Numbered from the stretch's first letter, positions 8,588 to 17,233 are shown. The stretch: 18,012 nucleotides of DNA from Porticoccus sp. (GCA_011049795.1 DRHD01000164.1:1-18012); one strand, 5' to 3'. Notes: generated by a model not told the origin, from the letters alone. Numbers and translations are program-made.

Positions 8588-8613
8588 GGGTGGGGACTTT
8601 ATCACAGCTAAAT

Positions 8614-8641
8614 ATCTATATCAAAATATATTGATATAGAT
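8614..8641. promoter_or_regulatory. Predicted SahR operator in the sahR-tkt intergenic region
   Basis: ATCTATATCAA (8614-8624) and TTGATATAGAT (8631-8641) are perfectly complementary arms of 11 bp around a 6-bp AATATA spacer. It lies immediately upstream of the ArsR-type regulator, as expected for autoregulation and control of the SAM-cycle operon. Reading towards sahR, the repeat includes TTGATA followed 17 nt later by TAAAGT, a possible sigma-70 pair the bound protein would cover. ATATC/GATAT-type palindromes agree with my recollection of SahR sites; the assignment is inference, the palindrome is directly seen. Confidence 0.75.
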
Positions 8642-8782
8642 TAAGAGGGTAGACTTGAAAATAGATAGGAATGAATGGCGATATAGATCAAAAGATCGTT
8701 GCTGGCTGTTTACTGAGCCGCGCTAGTACGAGAAAATAGCGCCCCTCGTTACCCCCTATTTTTCCAGCAGGAGCTCTTCTTG

Positions 8783-10777
8783 ATGCCAACCAGACGTGAT
8801 CTCGCCAATGCGATTCGTGCGCTCAGTATGGATGCCGTTCAACAAGCCAACAGTGGTCACCCCGGTGCGCCTATGGGAATGGCCGATATCGCTGAAGTTC
8901 TGTGGAATGACTACTTGGTTCACAACCCTGCTGACCCCAGTTGGGCAAATCGCGACCGCTTTGTACTGTCGAACGGTCACGGCTCCATGCTGCTGTATTC
9001 TCTGTTGCATTTGAGCGGCTACGACCTGCCCATTGCGGAACTAAAAAACTTTCGCCAGCTGCATTCCAAAACACCGGGTCACCCGGAGTACGGCTATGCC
9101 CCTGGTGTAGAAACAACGACTGGCCCATTAGGGCAGGGTCTCAGTAACGCTGTTGGTATGGCGCTGGCTGAAAAAATTCTTGCTGCCCAGTTTAATCGCC
9201 CCGGTCATGATGTGGTGGATCATCATACCTATTGCTTCCTGGGTGATGGTTGTTTGATGGAAGGTATTTCCCATGAAGTTTCTTCTCTGGCGGGGACCCA
9301 AAAGCTAGGTAAATTGATCGCCTTTTATGATGACAATGGCATCTCTATTGATGGTCAGGTTGAGGGTTGGTTCACTGATGACACCCCAGCACGTTTTGAG
9401 GCCTACGGTTGGCAAGTGATTCCCAATGTTGATGGACATGACTCCGATGCCATCAAGGCCGCAATCGAAGTGGCTCGTCTGGAAACAGACAAACCGACAC
9501 TAATTTGCTGTAAGACCATTATTGGTTTTGGTTCGCCCAGCAAGCAGGGTAAGGAAGAGTGTCACGGAGCCCCTCTGGGAGCTGATGAGATTATTCTGGC
9601 CCGCGAGCAATTGGGTTGGCAGCACGGGCCATTTGATGTGCCTACTGACATTTATGCCCGCTGGAATGGTCTGGAGAAGGGCTCCTCTGCACAGTCGACC
9701 TGGAATGAAAAGTTAAATGGTTACCGCACTGCACATCCGGAGCTGGCGGCTGAGTTTGAGCGCCGAGTGAATGGAGAATTACCTGCGGACTTCAGTGAAA
9801 AGGCCGATGCGTATATTGATCAGTGCCAGCAGGCCATGGAAAAAGTGGCCTCTCGTAAAGCCTCCCAAAATTGCCTCAATGCTTTCGGTCCGTTGTTGCC
9901 CGAATTACTGGGTGGTTCTGCGGACTTGGCGGGTTCCAACCTGACCCTTTGGTCTGGCTCCAAAGGGGTCAGCGCTGCTGATGCTTCCGGCAACTATATT
10001 TTTTACGGTGTCCGTGAATTTGGTATGAGCGCGATGATGAATGGCATCACGTTACACGGCGGGTTCGTGACCTACGGTGCGACCTTCCTGATGTTTATGG
10101 AATATGCTCGCAATGCGGTACGTATGGCTGCATTGATGAAACAGAAGACTATTTTTGTCTACACCCACGACTCTATTGGATTGGGTGAAGATGGCCCTAC
10201 CCACCAACCGGTAGAGCAATTGACATCACTGCGTACAACACCAAATCTACATACTTGGCGTCCCTGCGATACCGTGGAATCAGCGGTGTGCTGGAAGAGC
10301 GCTATTGAGCGTAAGGATGGCCCCAGTGCATTGGTCTTTAGTCGTCAGGGTTTGGCGCCACAGCTGCGTAACAAGGAACAATTGGCCAACGTGGCACGGG
10401 GTGGCTACATACTTCGTGACTGCACCAATGAACCACAGGCAATCATCATTGCTACGGGTTCTGAAGTAGAATTGGCTATTGATGCGGCAAGTCAGCTTGC
10501 CGAGAAGGGCGTTAAGGTCCGTGTTGTCTCCATGCCCTGCGCTGAGATATTTGCTGCTCAAGAGTCGTCCTATCGCGATGCGGTATTACCTCCGAGTGTT
10601 CGCACACGTGTGGCGGTGGAAGCGGGCCATGCTGATTACTGGTACAAGTATGTAGGCCTCGATGGCCGAGTGGTGGGGATGACTACCTTTGGAGAATCCG
10701 CACCCGGTGGTGAGTTGATGAAACAGTTTGGCTTTACGGTGGAAAACGTCGTTAAGGCCGTCATGTCACAACTTTGA
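8783..10777 (+). CDS. tkt: Transketolase
   Basis: Transketolase moves two-carbon units between sugar phosphates, linking the pentose phosphate pathway with glycolysis and making erythrose 4-phosphate. The 664-residue protein has [14 protein letters not shown] (23-36), the thiamine-diphosphate motif [12 protein letters not shown] (154-165), DDNGISIDG, and a pyrimidine domain with [13 protein letters not shown], which carries the catalytic Glu. It ends with a transketolase C-terminal domain. I choose the ATG at 8783: CAGGAG at 8767-8772 precedes it by 10 nt and a TTG directly before it is less likely. It is divergent from sahR and begins a plus-strand cluster with epd, pgk and fba. Its product erythrose 4-phosphate is the substrate of the next gene. 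Confidence 0.97.
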   Translation: MPTRRDLANAIRALSMDAVQQANSGHPGAPMGMADIAEVLWNDYLVHNPADPSWANRDRFVLSNGHGSMLLYSLLHLSGYDLPIAELKNFRQLHSKTPGHPEYGYAPGVETTTGPLGQGLSNAVGMALAEKILAAQFNRPGHDVVDHHTYCFLGDGCLMEGISHEVSSLAGTQKLGKLIAFYDDNGISIDGQVEGWFTDDTPARFEAYGWQVIPNVDGHDSDAIKAAIEVARLETDKPTLICCKTIIGFGSPSKQGKEECHGAPLGADEIILAREQLGWQHGPFDVPTDIYARWNGLEKGSSAQSTWNEKLNGYRTAHPELAAEFERRVNGELPADFSEKADAYIDQCQQAMEKVASRKASQNCLNAFGPLLPELLGGSADLAGSNLTLWSGSKGVSAADASGNYIFYGVREFGMSAMMNGITLHGGFVTYGATFLMFMEYARNAVRMAALMKQKTIFVYTHDSIGLGEDGPTHQPVEQLTSLRTTPNLHTWRPCDTVESAVCWKSAIERKDGPSALVFSRQGLAPQLRNKEQLANVARGGYILRDCTNEPQAIIIATGSEVELAIDAASQLAEKGVKVRVVSMPCAEIFAAQESSYRDAVLPPSVRTRVAVEAGHADYWYKYVGLDGRVVGMTTFGESAPGGELMKQFGFTVENVVKAVMSQL

Positions 10778-10809
10778 TTGTTACTGGAATGTCGGTGACT
10801 GGAAGAGCA

Positions 10810-10839
10810 ATGGATTCACAGCAGGGTTATCACCATTGA
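10810..10839 (+). CDS. Nine-codon mini-ORF overlapping the epd start
   Basis: ATGGATTCACAGCAGGG begins a nine-codon frame (MDSQQGYHH) that ends in TGA at 10837-10839. That TGA overlaps the inferred TTG start of epd by two bases. GGAAGAG lies directly upstream, though only 2 nt from the ATG. It could couple translation from tkt to epd or be chance. Nothing in the peptide itself suggests function. Confidence 0.25.
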   Translation: MDSQQGYHH

Positions 10840-11855
10840 TTCGCGCGGCGATTAACGGCTATGGTCGAATCGGACGCTCAGTACTGCGTGCGCTTTATGA
10901 ATCCGCTGGCCGTGAAAATATCCAGGTAGTGGCCATCAATGAGCCCGCTGACTGCAAAACCATTGCCCACTTAACCAAGTATGATTCCACCCATGGTCGC
11001 TTTCCCGGTAGTGTAGAACTTACTGATGATGTGCTGACGGTAAATGGTGATGCTATTTCAGTCTTTCACAGTGATGATATTCAACAGCTGCCTTGGGCTG
11101 AGTTGAGCATCGATGTGGTGCTGGAATGTAGCGGTACATTCACTGACCGAGAAACGGCGGAGCAACACCTGTCTGCTGGCGCTAAAAAAGTAGTGTTCTC
11201 ACAACCTGCAGAATCCACCGTGGATGCCACCATTGTGCTTGGGGTTAACGAGAAAAGCCTGAGTGGTGAAGAAACCATCATTTCTAATGCGTCTTGTTCC
11301 ACCAATTGTGTGGTTCCGGTGATTAAGACATTGCACGAGGCATTTGATATTGAAGGCGGGGTCATCACCACTATTCATTCGGCAATGAATGATCAGCCCG
11401 TCATTGATGCTTACCACCATACTGATTTACGGAAAACCCGTGCTGCCGTACAGTCAATTATTCCAGTGGATACGGGCCTGGCTCGTGGTATCGATCGTAT
11501 GCTGCCGGAGTTGGAAGGCCGCTTTGAAGCTCAGGCCATGCGGGTGCCCACTATTAATGTGTCAGTCATCGACCTATCAGTATTACTGAAAACCGATGTG
11601 GATGTCAGTGCTGTGAATCAGGTGTTACAGCAGGCAGCTGACGGCCCCTTGGCGGGTATTCTAGGTTATACCGAAGAACCCTTGGCTTCCTGTGATTTTA
11701 ATCATGATCCCCGCAGTGGAATCGTCGATGCCAGCCAAACCCGGGTTAGCCAGCAGCGGTTAGTGAAGGTGTTGATTTGGTTTGATAACGAATGGGGATA
11801 TGCCAATCGTATGATTGAGCTAGTAACGCACTGGTTAACCGAGACAGGAAAGTGA
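10836..11855 (+). CDS. epd: Erythrose-4-phosphate dehydrogenase (GAPDH family)
   Basis: Epd oxidises erythrose 4-phosphate to 4-phosphoerythronate with NAD, an early step of pyridoxal phosphate synthesis by the PdxB route. The 339-residue length equals that of E. coli Epd. The Rossmann start [24 protein letters not shown], the nucleophile in SNASCSTNC (Cys154) and His181 in [17 protein letters not shown] are clear. The SAMNDQ/VIDAYHH stretch separates Epd from glycolytic GAPDH, which has an AYT-type sequence there. No ATG or GTG fits the frame; the TTG at 10836, with AGGG 9 nt upstream, gives the family's usual N-terminus. Longer readings overlap tkt. It lies 58 bp after tkt and 7 bp before pgk, in the epd-pgk-fba order also found in E. 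coli. A GapB role in gluconeogenesis cannot be excluded. Confidence 0.9.
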   Translation: MIRAAINGYGRIGRSVLRALYESAGRENIQVVAINEPADCKTIAHLTKYDSTHGRFPGSVELTDDVLTVNGDAISVFHSDDIQQLPWAELSIDVVLECSGTFTDRETAEQHLSAGAKKVVFSQPAESTVDATIVLGVNEKSLSGEETIISNASCSTNCVVPVIKTLHEAFDIEGGVITTIHSAMNDQPVIDAYHHTDLRKTRAAVQSIIPVDTGLARGIDRMLPELEGRFEAQAMRVPTINVSVIDLSVLLKTDVDVSAVNQVLQQAADGPLAGILGYTEEPLASCDFNHDPRSGIVDASQTRVSQQRLVKVLIWFDNEWGYANRMIELVTHWLTETGK

Positions 11856-11862
11856 AAACAAT

Positions 11863-13047
11863 ATGACCCTGAATGTCATTAAAATGATGGATTTGGATTT
11901 AGCCGGCAAGCGGGTATTGATTCGTGAAGACCTCAATGTGCCGGTTAAAGAGGGTATCGTTACCTCAGATGCACGAATTCGTGCGGCGTTGCCTACCATC
12001 AAGCATGCAATGAAAACAGGTGCTAAAGTTATTTTGATGTCCCATCTGGGTCGTCCCACTGAAGGGGCGTTTGATCCGCAATTCTCCATGCAGCCCGTGG
12101 CTAACCACCTGGGTAAATTACTTGGCTTAGAAGTAAAAATTATCAGTGATTGGGCATCAGGTCCCGGGTTGCAAGGGGGTGAATTGCAAGACGGCGAATT
12201 GGCTCTGTTGGAAAATGTTCGCTTTAACCCCGGTGAGAAAAAAGATGATGAGACCCTCGCCAGGGCCTACGCATCGCTATGCGATATTTTTGTGATGGAC
12301 GCTTTTGGCACTGCTCACCGTGCTCAGGCCTCTACCCATGGTGTGGCCAAATATGCACCGGTGTCCTGTGCCGGGCCACTGCTGGCCGGAGAGCTGGATG
12401 CACTGGAAAAAGCATTGGCTAATCCTGCCCGACCGATGGTGGCTATTGTTGGTGGCTCTAAAGTGTCCACGAAGCTCACTGTTCTGGAAGCACTCTCTGA
12501 TAAAGTAGATCAACTGATTGTTGGCGGCGGTATCGCCAATACATTTTTGGCAGCACAGGGGTTACCTGTGGGTAAATCACTTTGTGAGCATGATCTGATT
12601 CCCCGCGCTAAAAGACTGATGGCTAAAACCAGTATTCCGTTGCCTTCAGATGTGGTGGTGGGTAAAGAGTTTTCTGAATCTGCTGAAGCTACACTTAAAG
12701 AAGTGGGGGAAGTTGTGGACGACGATATGATTTTTGATATCGGCCCAACCACAGCGAAAGCACTGGCGGAGCTGCTCAAAAATGCAGGTACGATTATTTG
12801 GAATGGCCCCGTGGGGGTGTTTGAGTTTGACCAGTTTGGCGAGGGAACCCGGGTAATAGCAGAGGCTATCGCCGCCAGCGATGGCTTCTCCATTGCAGGA
12901 GGTGGCGATACCCTGGCCGCAGTGGACAAATACAATATCGCTGATAAAATTTCCTATATCTCTACAGGTGGTGGGGCTTTCTTGGAATATGTAGAGGGGA
13001 AGGTACTACCTGCTGTTGCTGTGCTTGAAGCACGCGCCAGCACTTGA
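11863..13047 (+). CDS. pgk: Phosphoglycerate kinase
   Basis: Pgk interconverts 1,3-bisphosphoglycerate plus ADP and 3-phosphoglycerate plus ATP. The 394-residue protein starts [20 protein letters not shown] and continues with REDLNVPV (21-28, with the 3-phosphoglycerate-binding Arg, Asp and Asn) and [28 protein letters not shown] (hinge and phosphate contacts), and the nucleotide-site motifs WNGPVGVFE and GGGDT (346-350) follow. The ATG at 11863 is 7 bp after the epd stop; AGGA inside the end of epd is rather far upstream, so coupling to epd translation is likely. A second in-frame ATG at 11884 would remove conserved residues. Confidence 0.97.
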   Translation: MTLNVIKMMDLDLAGKRVLIREDLNVPVKEGIVTSDARIRAALPTIKHAMKTGAKVILMSHLGRPTEGAFDPQFSMQPVANHLGKLLGLEVKIISDWASGPGLQGGELQDGELALLENVRFNPGEKKDDETLARAYASLCDIFVMDAFGTAHRAQASTHGVAKYAPVSCAGPLLAGELDALEKALANPARPMVAIVGGSKVSTKLTVLEALSDKVDQLIVGGGIANTFLAAQGLPVGKSLCEHDLIPRAKRLMAKTSIPLPSDVVVGKEFSESAEATLKEVGEVVDDDMIFDIGPTTAKALAELLKNAGTIIWNGPVGVFEFDQFGEGTRVIAEAIAASDGFSIAGGGDTLAAVDKYNIADKISYISTGGGAFLEYVEGKVLPAVAVLEARAST

Positions 13048-13164
13048 ATCATACACCTAGAATTAACAGCAGAATTAGCGGCGAGGCCGCAATCGTCCGG
13101 AAACTATTTTGAGTGATAATGTTAGCGACCGGGCCTATCACTAATATAAGTAAGGAGCAGACTT
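13048..13164 (+). other. pgk-fba spacer with two small inverted repeats
   Basis: This 117-bp gap contains GCGGC-GAG-GCCGC (13079-13091) and a 7-bp inverted repeat AGTGATA/TATCACT (13112-13118 and 13136-13142) with a 17-nt loop. Neither has a terminator-like T-run. They may mark an internal processing site or an additional regulated start for fba; I cannot identify a binding factor. Confidence 0.4.
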
Positions 13165-14217
13165 ATGGCACTTATTTCAATGCGCCAACTATTGGATCAC
13201 GCCGCCGAGAATAACTACGGCGTTCCTGCATTTAATGTCAATAATTTGGAACAGATGCGCGCAATTATGGAAGCTGCGGATCAAACTAACTCGCCGGTGA
13301 TTGTTCAGGCTTCAGCGGGCGCCAGAAAATACGCAGGTGCACCGTTTTTGCGCCACTTGATACTGGCCGCTATTGAAGAGTTTCCGCATATTCCCGTCTG
13401 TATGCATCAGGATCACGGCACCAGCCCGGCCATTTGCCAACGCTCTATTCAGTTGGGTTTCAGCTCAGTGATGATGGATGGCTCACTGGAAGAAAATGGT
13501 AAAACACCTGCTTCCTATGAATACAACGTTGAGGTCACTCGGCGAACAGTTGAAATGGCCCATGCCTGTGGTGTATCTGTGGAAGGTGAGCTGGGTTGTT
13601 TAGGGTCGCTGGAAACCGGTCAGGCCGGAGAAGAAGACGGTGTGGGCGCTGAGGGAACATTGACCCATGACCAGTTATTGACCGACCCGGAGGAGGCCGC
13701 AGATTTTGTTGCCAAAACCGGTGTAGATGCACTGGCGATTGCTATCGGCACCTCACATGGGGCCTACAAGTTTTCACGACCACCCACGGGGGATATTCTT
13801 GACATTGATCGTATCAAGGCAATTCATGCTCGCATCCCCAACACCCACTTAGTCATGCATGGTTCTTCCTCAGTGCCTCAGGAGTGGTTGGCGGTCATCA
13901 ATGAGTTTGGCGGTGAAATCCCTGAAACCTATGGTGTGCCCGTAGAAGAAATCGTGGAAGGCATCAAACATGGCGTGTGCAAGGTGAATATCGATACTGA
14001 TTTGCGGTTGGCTTCTACGGGGGCCGTGCGTAGATTCCTGGCGAATAACAAAGCAGAATTTGATCCACGAAAATACCTGGCGGCGACGACCGATGCAATG
14101 AAGGATATTTGTGTGGCCCGCTATGAAGCCTTTGGTGCGGCAGGTAATGCCAGCAAAATCACACCAGTGAGTTTAGAGGCTATGTTTCAGAGGTATTTGA
14201 GCGGAGAGTTGGCGTAG
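13165..14217 (+). CDS. fba: Class II fructose-bisphosphate aldolase
   Basis: This zinc aldolase reversibly splits fructose 1,6-bisphosphate into dihydroxyacetone phosphate and glyceraldehyde 3-phosphate. The 350-residue protein has [12 protein letters not shown] (19-30), [10 protein letters not shown] (79-88, with the catalytic Asp83 and zinc His84), [31 protein letters not shown] (a zinc His and the cation site), and [11 protein letters not shown] (another zinc His). [11 protein letters not shown] follows, with the phosphate-binding stretch. The long form with QAGEEDG resembles the subtype also found in Calvin-cycle operons, but no RuBisCO or phosphoribulokinase gene is nearby. AGGAG lies 7 nt before the ATG. 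It is the last gene before a strong terminator. Confidence 0.97.
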   Translation: MALISMRQLLDHAAENNYGVPAFNVNNLEQMRAIMEAADQTNSPVIVQASAGARKYAGAPFLRHLILAAIEEFPHIPVCMHQDHGTSPAICQRSIQLGFSSVMMDGSLEENGKTPASYEYNVEVTRRTVEMAHACGVSVEGELGCLGSLETGQAGEEDGVGAEGTLTHDQLLTDPEEAADFVAKTGVDALAIAIGTSHGAYKFSRPPTGDILDIDRIKAIHARIPNTHLVMHGSSSVPQEWLAVINEFGGEIPETYGVPVEEIVEGIKHGVCKVNIDTDLRLASTGAVRRFLANNKAEFDPRKYLAATTDAMKDICVARYEAFGAAGNASKITPVSLEAMFQRYLSGELA

Positions 14218-14261
14218 CCAGCGTGTAATCAAAAAAAGATTGAATGAAATAAGGCTGAATG

Positions 14262-14296
14262 AAAAAAGGTGGTTAGCTTATAACCACCTTTTTTTT
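14262..14296. terminator. Bidirectional Rho-independent terminator after fba
   Basis: GGTGGTTA (14268-14275) pairs with TAACCACC (14281-14288) over a GCTTA loop. Six A residues precede the stem and eight T residues follow it, so it can end transcripts from both sides. It closes the tkt-epd-pgk-fba cluster and also lies just beyond the 3' end of the minus-strand lipoprotein gene at 14306. Confidence 0.95.
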
Positions 14297-14305
14297 GTCT
14301 ATCAC

Positions 14306-14986
14306 TTATAAATCCAGCGACGTCCTGTATTCCTCGACGACCTCTACTAAGGCAGCAATTTCAGCCAGATATAACGCGGCTAAATAGATGGGGCCAGATC
14401 TTGGCAACATCGTATATCGCAGTTGAGCTTGAACATCGCCGGTATAACCTTCTGAAAGTTTGGTTATCTGCTCCTGATCTAGAGTAAATACAACACGTTC
14501 TGATGGATAGCATCTCGTTCCTCTTGTGGCGTCAGTTTTTCTTGGTTCCAGACAATATACTTTCCGTTCTAAAATAGTTGCGTCTATGAATTTTGTCTCA
14601 CCGTTTGAGTCATAACGGACCTCACGGTATAGATGAATTTTACGAGATCTGTACTTTACAATAGTATTGATTTGATAAGTGATATCCCCTGTTTCTTTAT
14701 CCACAGCGGCGCTGATATAGCTCTCTCCCCAGGGTCTACGATCAGTAACCATGTCCTTCTTAAACCCATTAATAGTGGAGAACACGATCGTTTTTCCCGA
14801 GTCCCTCTCTTTTGTGATGATATGTTGTTTAAAATGCGCTTTGTCCAAAGTAGGAGCGGGTTCAGCGGGTTGAACATGTTCAGTAGAAGGCTGTTCCGAG
14901 GGGGTGTCTGGTGTACTCGTGCTTGAACATCCCTGTAGAAATAGCGCCATAACTAAATAAAAAAAGAAACGGTGATTAATTCGCAT
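14306..14986 (-). CDS. Lipoprotein of unknown function (copy A of a tandem pair)
   Basis: I do not recognise the family. The 226-residue protein has a charged start, a hydrophobic stretch and a lipobox LFLQGC, with lipidation expected at Cys20. The residue after Cys is Ser, which by the E. coli Lol rule favours the outer membrane. A Pro/Glu/Ser-rich linker (about 21-45) precedes a domain with the strands IVFSTINGFKK, ESYISAAVDKETGDITYQI and HLYREVRYDSNGE. Two cysteines flank a short loop (VYCLEP and TRCYPSE) and may form a disulfide. It ends in a helix LAALYLAEIAALVEVVEEY. AGGAAAA precedes the ATG. The gene at 15146 is a paralogue with the same layout. Confidence 0.8.
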   Translation of the reverse strand: MRINHRFFFYLVMALFLQGCSSTSTPDTPSEQPSTEHVQPAEPAPTLDKAHFKQHIITKERDSGKTIVFSTINGFKKDMVTDRRPWGESYISAAVDKETGDITYQINTIVKYRSRKIHLYREVRYDSNGETKFIDATILERKVYCLEPRKTDATRGTRCYPSERVVFTLDQEQITKLSEGYTGDVQAQLRYTMLPRSGPIYLAALYLAEIAALVEVVEEYRTSLDL

Positions 14987-15145
14987 ATTGTTTTCCTAAA
15001 AAAGCAGTGGCCACTACAGCGTCGCCAGTTTCTTGGATGTCTGATATTAAATTATAGCTGATTGTAAAAGCATTGAAGGAAAGTGACACCTGAACTATCA
15101 ATGACGGGCAAAGAAGACTCTATTCCCCATTATGTTCCTCTTTTC

Positions 15146-15811
15146 TTATAAACCCTGAGGCCTTTTGTTCTCATTCACGGCCTCAACTAAGGCAGCAATT
15201 TCTGCCACAAATAAATGGGCTGAATAACTTCTGTCTTTTTCTGGTGATAATGTATATCGCCACTTGTCTTCAGACCCTTCGGTATAATTTATCGCGATCT
15301 GCTCAATGGTTTGTTGGGTCATTGTGAATACAACATGCTCCTTGCGTAGGCACCCGCTATATTGGTGCCCCTTGCAGTCCACCGTTTGGTCTACAAGCGT
15401 GCCATCACCCGAATACTGACGGCCATTAACTGTGTAATTGATGTGCTTGTATAAGCGTGCGTCATGATCTTTATATTCTATGATGCTATCAATTTGGTAC
15501 GTGACTTCATCAGTTGTTTTGTTCACCGTCGCACTGATGTAACTGTCGCCTATCACATTGTATTGAGTCAGTAATCGTTGCTTGTTATATCCGTTAATTG
15601 TTGAAAATATTATCATTTTTCCATAGCTCTTTTCTTCTCCATAGCTATCTTCTTCAGAGACTTTCTCTGTAGTGGTCAGGCGCATTTTAAAATATGCTTT
15701 GTCGAGACTAACTGGTTGGCTAGCAGAGGAGTTTGGTGTGCTCACGCTTGAGCAACTCTGTAATGAGAGTGCTAGGAATAAATAAAAAATGATAAGGCAG
15801 TTTTTTCGCAT
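15146..15811 (-). CDS. Lipoprotein of unknown function (copy B of a tandem pair)
   Basis: This is a diverged paralogue of the next lipoprotein downstream. I start at the ATG at 15811, giving MRKNCLIIFYLFLALSLQSC; an upstream in-frame start at 15895 would put 28 extra residues before the signal peptide and is unlikely. The lipobox LSLQSC predicts lipidation at Cys20, again followed by Ser. Shared blocks are IIFSTINGYNKQ, DSYISATVNKTTDEVTYQI, LYKHINYTVNG, a cysteine pair (VDCKG and SGCLRKE), HVVFTMTQQTI and FVAEIAALVEAV. It has a shorter linker than copy A and an additional charged EEDSYGEEKSYGK insert near residue 55. The roughly 160-bp gap between the copies shows no terminator or operator that I can name. 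Function unknown. Confidence 0.8.
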   Translation of the reverse strand: MRKNCLIIFYLFLALSLQSCSSVSTPNSSASQPVSLDKAYFKMRLTTTEKVSEEDSYGEEKSYGKMIIFSTINGYNKQRLLTQYNVIGDSYISATVNKTTDEVTYQIDSIIEYKDHDARLYKHINYTVNGRQYSGDGTLVDQTVDCKGHQYSGCLRKEHVVFTMTQQTIEQIAINYTEGSEDKWRYTLSPEKDRSYSAHLFVAEIAALVEAVNENKRPQGL

Positions 15812-15976
15812 GATTCCGTGAGCCTTAAAGTTAAAGGCCTTAGATATACATAGTTTGTATGCATTCCTGATGTTTAGTTCAATGGCATTAAACACATGTC
15901 CCTCATTAAGTGTTTGCTATTATAGTAGTACATTGCATTGATATTAATACTGGCAGCCCCTGAGTAATTTGAATAG

Positions 15977-16930
15977 ATGAGTATCACCCCTGAGCAACTG
16001 GACAAAGTACGCCGTGAATTACGACCACTGGTCTTTGATTTTTCGCGGGACAGCACTAAAAAAACAGCGGAAGAAGCCCTCTACTTAAATCACTATAGTT
16101 TAGCTCTACCCGCAGAGTTGGCAGATATAAGCCACTATTTGGGCTATTTGCCCAGCAGTGGTTTCAAGCTTGCGACACACTACTGGTCACCAGAAAATCC
16201 TCGGGGCACTTATTTTGTTGTGCACGGCTATTTTGATCACATAGGTCTCTACGGCCAATTGATACATCATCTGTTAAGCCTGAATTATGCGGTGGTAGCT
16301 TTTGACTTACCTGGTCATGGGTTGTCCAGTGGAGAGAGGGTTACCATTGAAAGTTTTGATCATTACGTAGATATTTTTTCAGATCTGTTGCACCGATGTC
16401 ATTCACGCTTCCCTAAACCCTGGAAGGCGGTAGGGCAGAGTACCGGGGGTGCGATTCTGTTGAAGTATATTCTGGCCGCTAAACCTCATCATTACCAGAA
16501 TGACCTCACTGACATTACAGTGCTTGCGCCACTTATTCACCCCAGGGGTTGGAAAAAAAGTCAAAAAACCTATAAATTTCTGCACCGTTTTTTGAAAAAA
16601 ATAAAACGAAAATTAAAACCAAATTCTTCGAATGAAGCATTTAATCAATTTTTGGCCAATGATGATCCATTGCAGGCGGGCTATATTCCTATGGAATGGA
16701 TAGCATCGATGAAACGATGGACAGAGGAGTTTGCGGCATTACCGCCCAGTGATTATCCGTTAATGGTCATCCAAGGAAACTGTGACATGGCAGTGGCTTG
16801 GCAACATAATACCGAAGAGTTGAGAAAAAAATTCTGTCATTTGAAGTTAGAGATTATTGCCGGGGCACAGCATCATTTGGTGAATGAAGAGCAACAGTTA
16901 AGAAACAAAGTATTTAAAATGATTAATTAG
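15977..16930 (+). CDS. Alpha/beta hydrolase, S33/lysophospholipase-like
   Basis: The protein (317 residues) belongs to the alpha/beta-hydrolase superfamily, nearest in look to the serine aminopeptidase S33 or monoacylglycerol lipase-like group. The oxyanion loop is VVHGYFDH (HGY at 83-85), the nucleophile elbow is GQSTGG (Ser155), the acid is Asp270 in QGNCDMAV and the base is His299 or His300 in GAQHHLVNE, so the triad is complete. FDLPGHGLSSGER at the fourth strand is typical. A lid region (about 190-235) is rich in Lys and Arg, with KKIKRKLK, which could aid membrane or phospholipid contact. No signal peptide is visible. Substrate unknown. It is divergent from the lipoprotein gene at 15146-15811. 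Confidence 0.85.
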   Translation: MSITPEQLDKVRRELRPLVFDFSRDSTKKTAEEALYLNHYSLALPAELADISHYLGYLPSSGFKLATHYWSPENPRGTYFVVHGYFDHIGLYGQLIHHLLSLNYAVVAFDLPGHGLSSGERVTIESFDHYVDIFSDLLHRCHSRFPKPWKAVGQSTGGAILLKYILAAKPHHYQNDLTDITVLAPLIHPRGWKKSQKTYKFLHRFLKKIKRKLKPNSSNEAFNQFLANDDPLQAGYIPMEWIASMKRWTEEFAALPPSDYPLMVIQGNCDMAVAWQHNTEELRKKFCHLKLEIIAGAQHHLVNEEQQLRNKVFKMIN

Positions 16931-16981
16931 GGCCTAAGATTTATTTTTAGGTGAGGTCTAAGCTAAGGAAGGCGGGAGTAT

Positions 16982-17028
16982 TGGTGCCGGGATACCCGCA
17001 CCATAGAGTCCAGGGAAAGAATAGAGTC
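16982..17028. repeat. REP-like hairpin with adjoining direct repeats
   Basis: TGGTGC-c-GGG pairs with CCC-GCACCA (16982-17003) as a 9-bp stem with one bulged C and an ATA loop. Two copies of ATAGAGTC follow at 17003-17010 and 17021-17028. The arrangement resembles repetitive extragenic palindromes or ends left by small Y1-transposase elements, but I cannot match it to a named family. It lies between the hydrolase gene and the broken integrase remnant. Confidence 0.45.
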
Positions 17029-17076
17029 ATGTCGTTGATGTGTAATTCTTGATAATTTCACCGGAGAATTCACAAT

Positions 17077-17199
17077 TCAAGACTTGACCGTTGCCCACTG
17101 ACCCTTGCCCATTTCTAATCCAGATGATCTTATGTGGTGTCTGAGTTGATCAAGAAAGCGTGGTGAGTTAGTGGGTGATCTATGTCTGATGTCATCCAT
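17077..17199 (-). pseudogene. Truncated integron integrase start (intI remnant)
   Basis: Reading from the ATG at 17199, the product begins MDDIRHRSPTNSPRFLDQL and continues RHHIRSSGL. This resembles the N-terminus of integron integrases (IntI1 has KVLDQLRERIR at the same place), where a helix of this kind begins the SAM-like core-binding domain. The normal continuation, a YRTEKxY-type helix, is absent. The frame runs into EMGKGQWATVKS and stops at 17077 after 40 residues, against roughly 320-340 in full-length IntI. No catalytic tyrosine-recombinase domain exists to the left. Supporting context is strong: a LexA box immediately upstream and a cassette-like ORF in the opposite direction. The protein match alone covers only about 20 residues. 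Confidence 0.55.
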
Positions 17200-17213
17200 G
17201 TCGAAAGCCTTTA

Positions 17214-17233
17214 TACTGTATTTATATACAGTA
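17214..17233 (-). promoter_or_regulatory. LexA (SOS) box at the intI-like promoter
   Basis: TACTGTATTTATATACAGTA contains CTGT-N8-ACAG with an AT spacer, an essentially perfect gammaproteobacterial LexA site. On the minus strand it sits between a TTGAGA (17240-17235) and a TATAAA (17215-17210), 19 nt apart, and ends 14 bp before the ATG of the intI-like fragment. LexA control of integron integrases is established, so the site supports the integrase reading. It now drives only a broken ORF. Confidence 0.85.

Noticed and set aside
8756..9128. Open frames overlapping the start of tkt on both strands
   Set aside because: They lie wholly across tkt coding sequence, lack ribosome-binding sites and show no recognisable protein. 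The same applies to other overlapping frames in metK, ahcY, pgk, rsmE and metF.
10728..10835. Longer N-terminus for epd beginning at a TTG at 10728
   Set aside because: It overlaps the end of tkt and adds 36 residues with no family resemblance. The TTG at 10836 gives the exact usual start.
8783..14217. Calvin-cycle (cbb) operon
   Set aside because: tkt, pgk and a Calvin-subtype-like aldolase are present, but there is no RuBisCO, phosphoribulokinase or CbbR, and the dehydrogenase is Epd-like. A central-metabolism cluster fits.
15812..15895. Longer N-terminus for lipoprotein copy B
   Set aside because: It would place 28 residues before a clear signal peptide and lipobox. The start at 15811 matches copy A.
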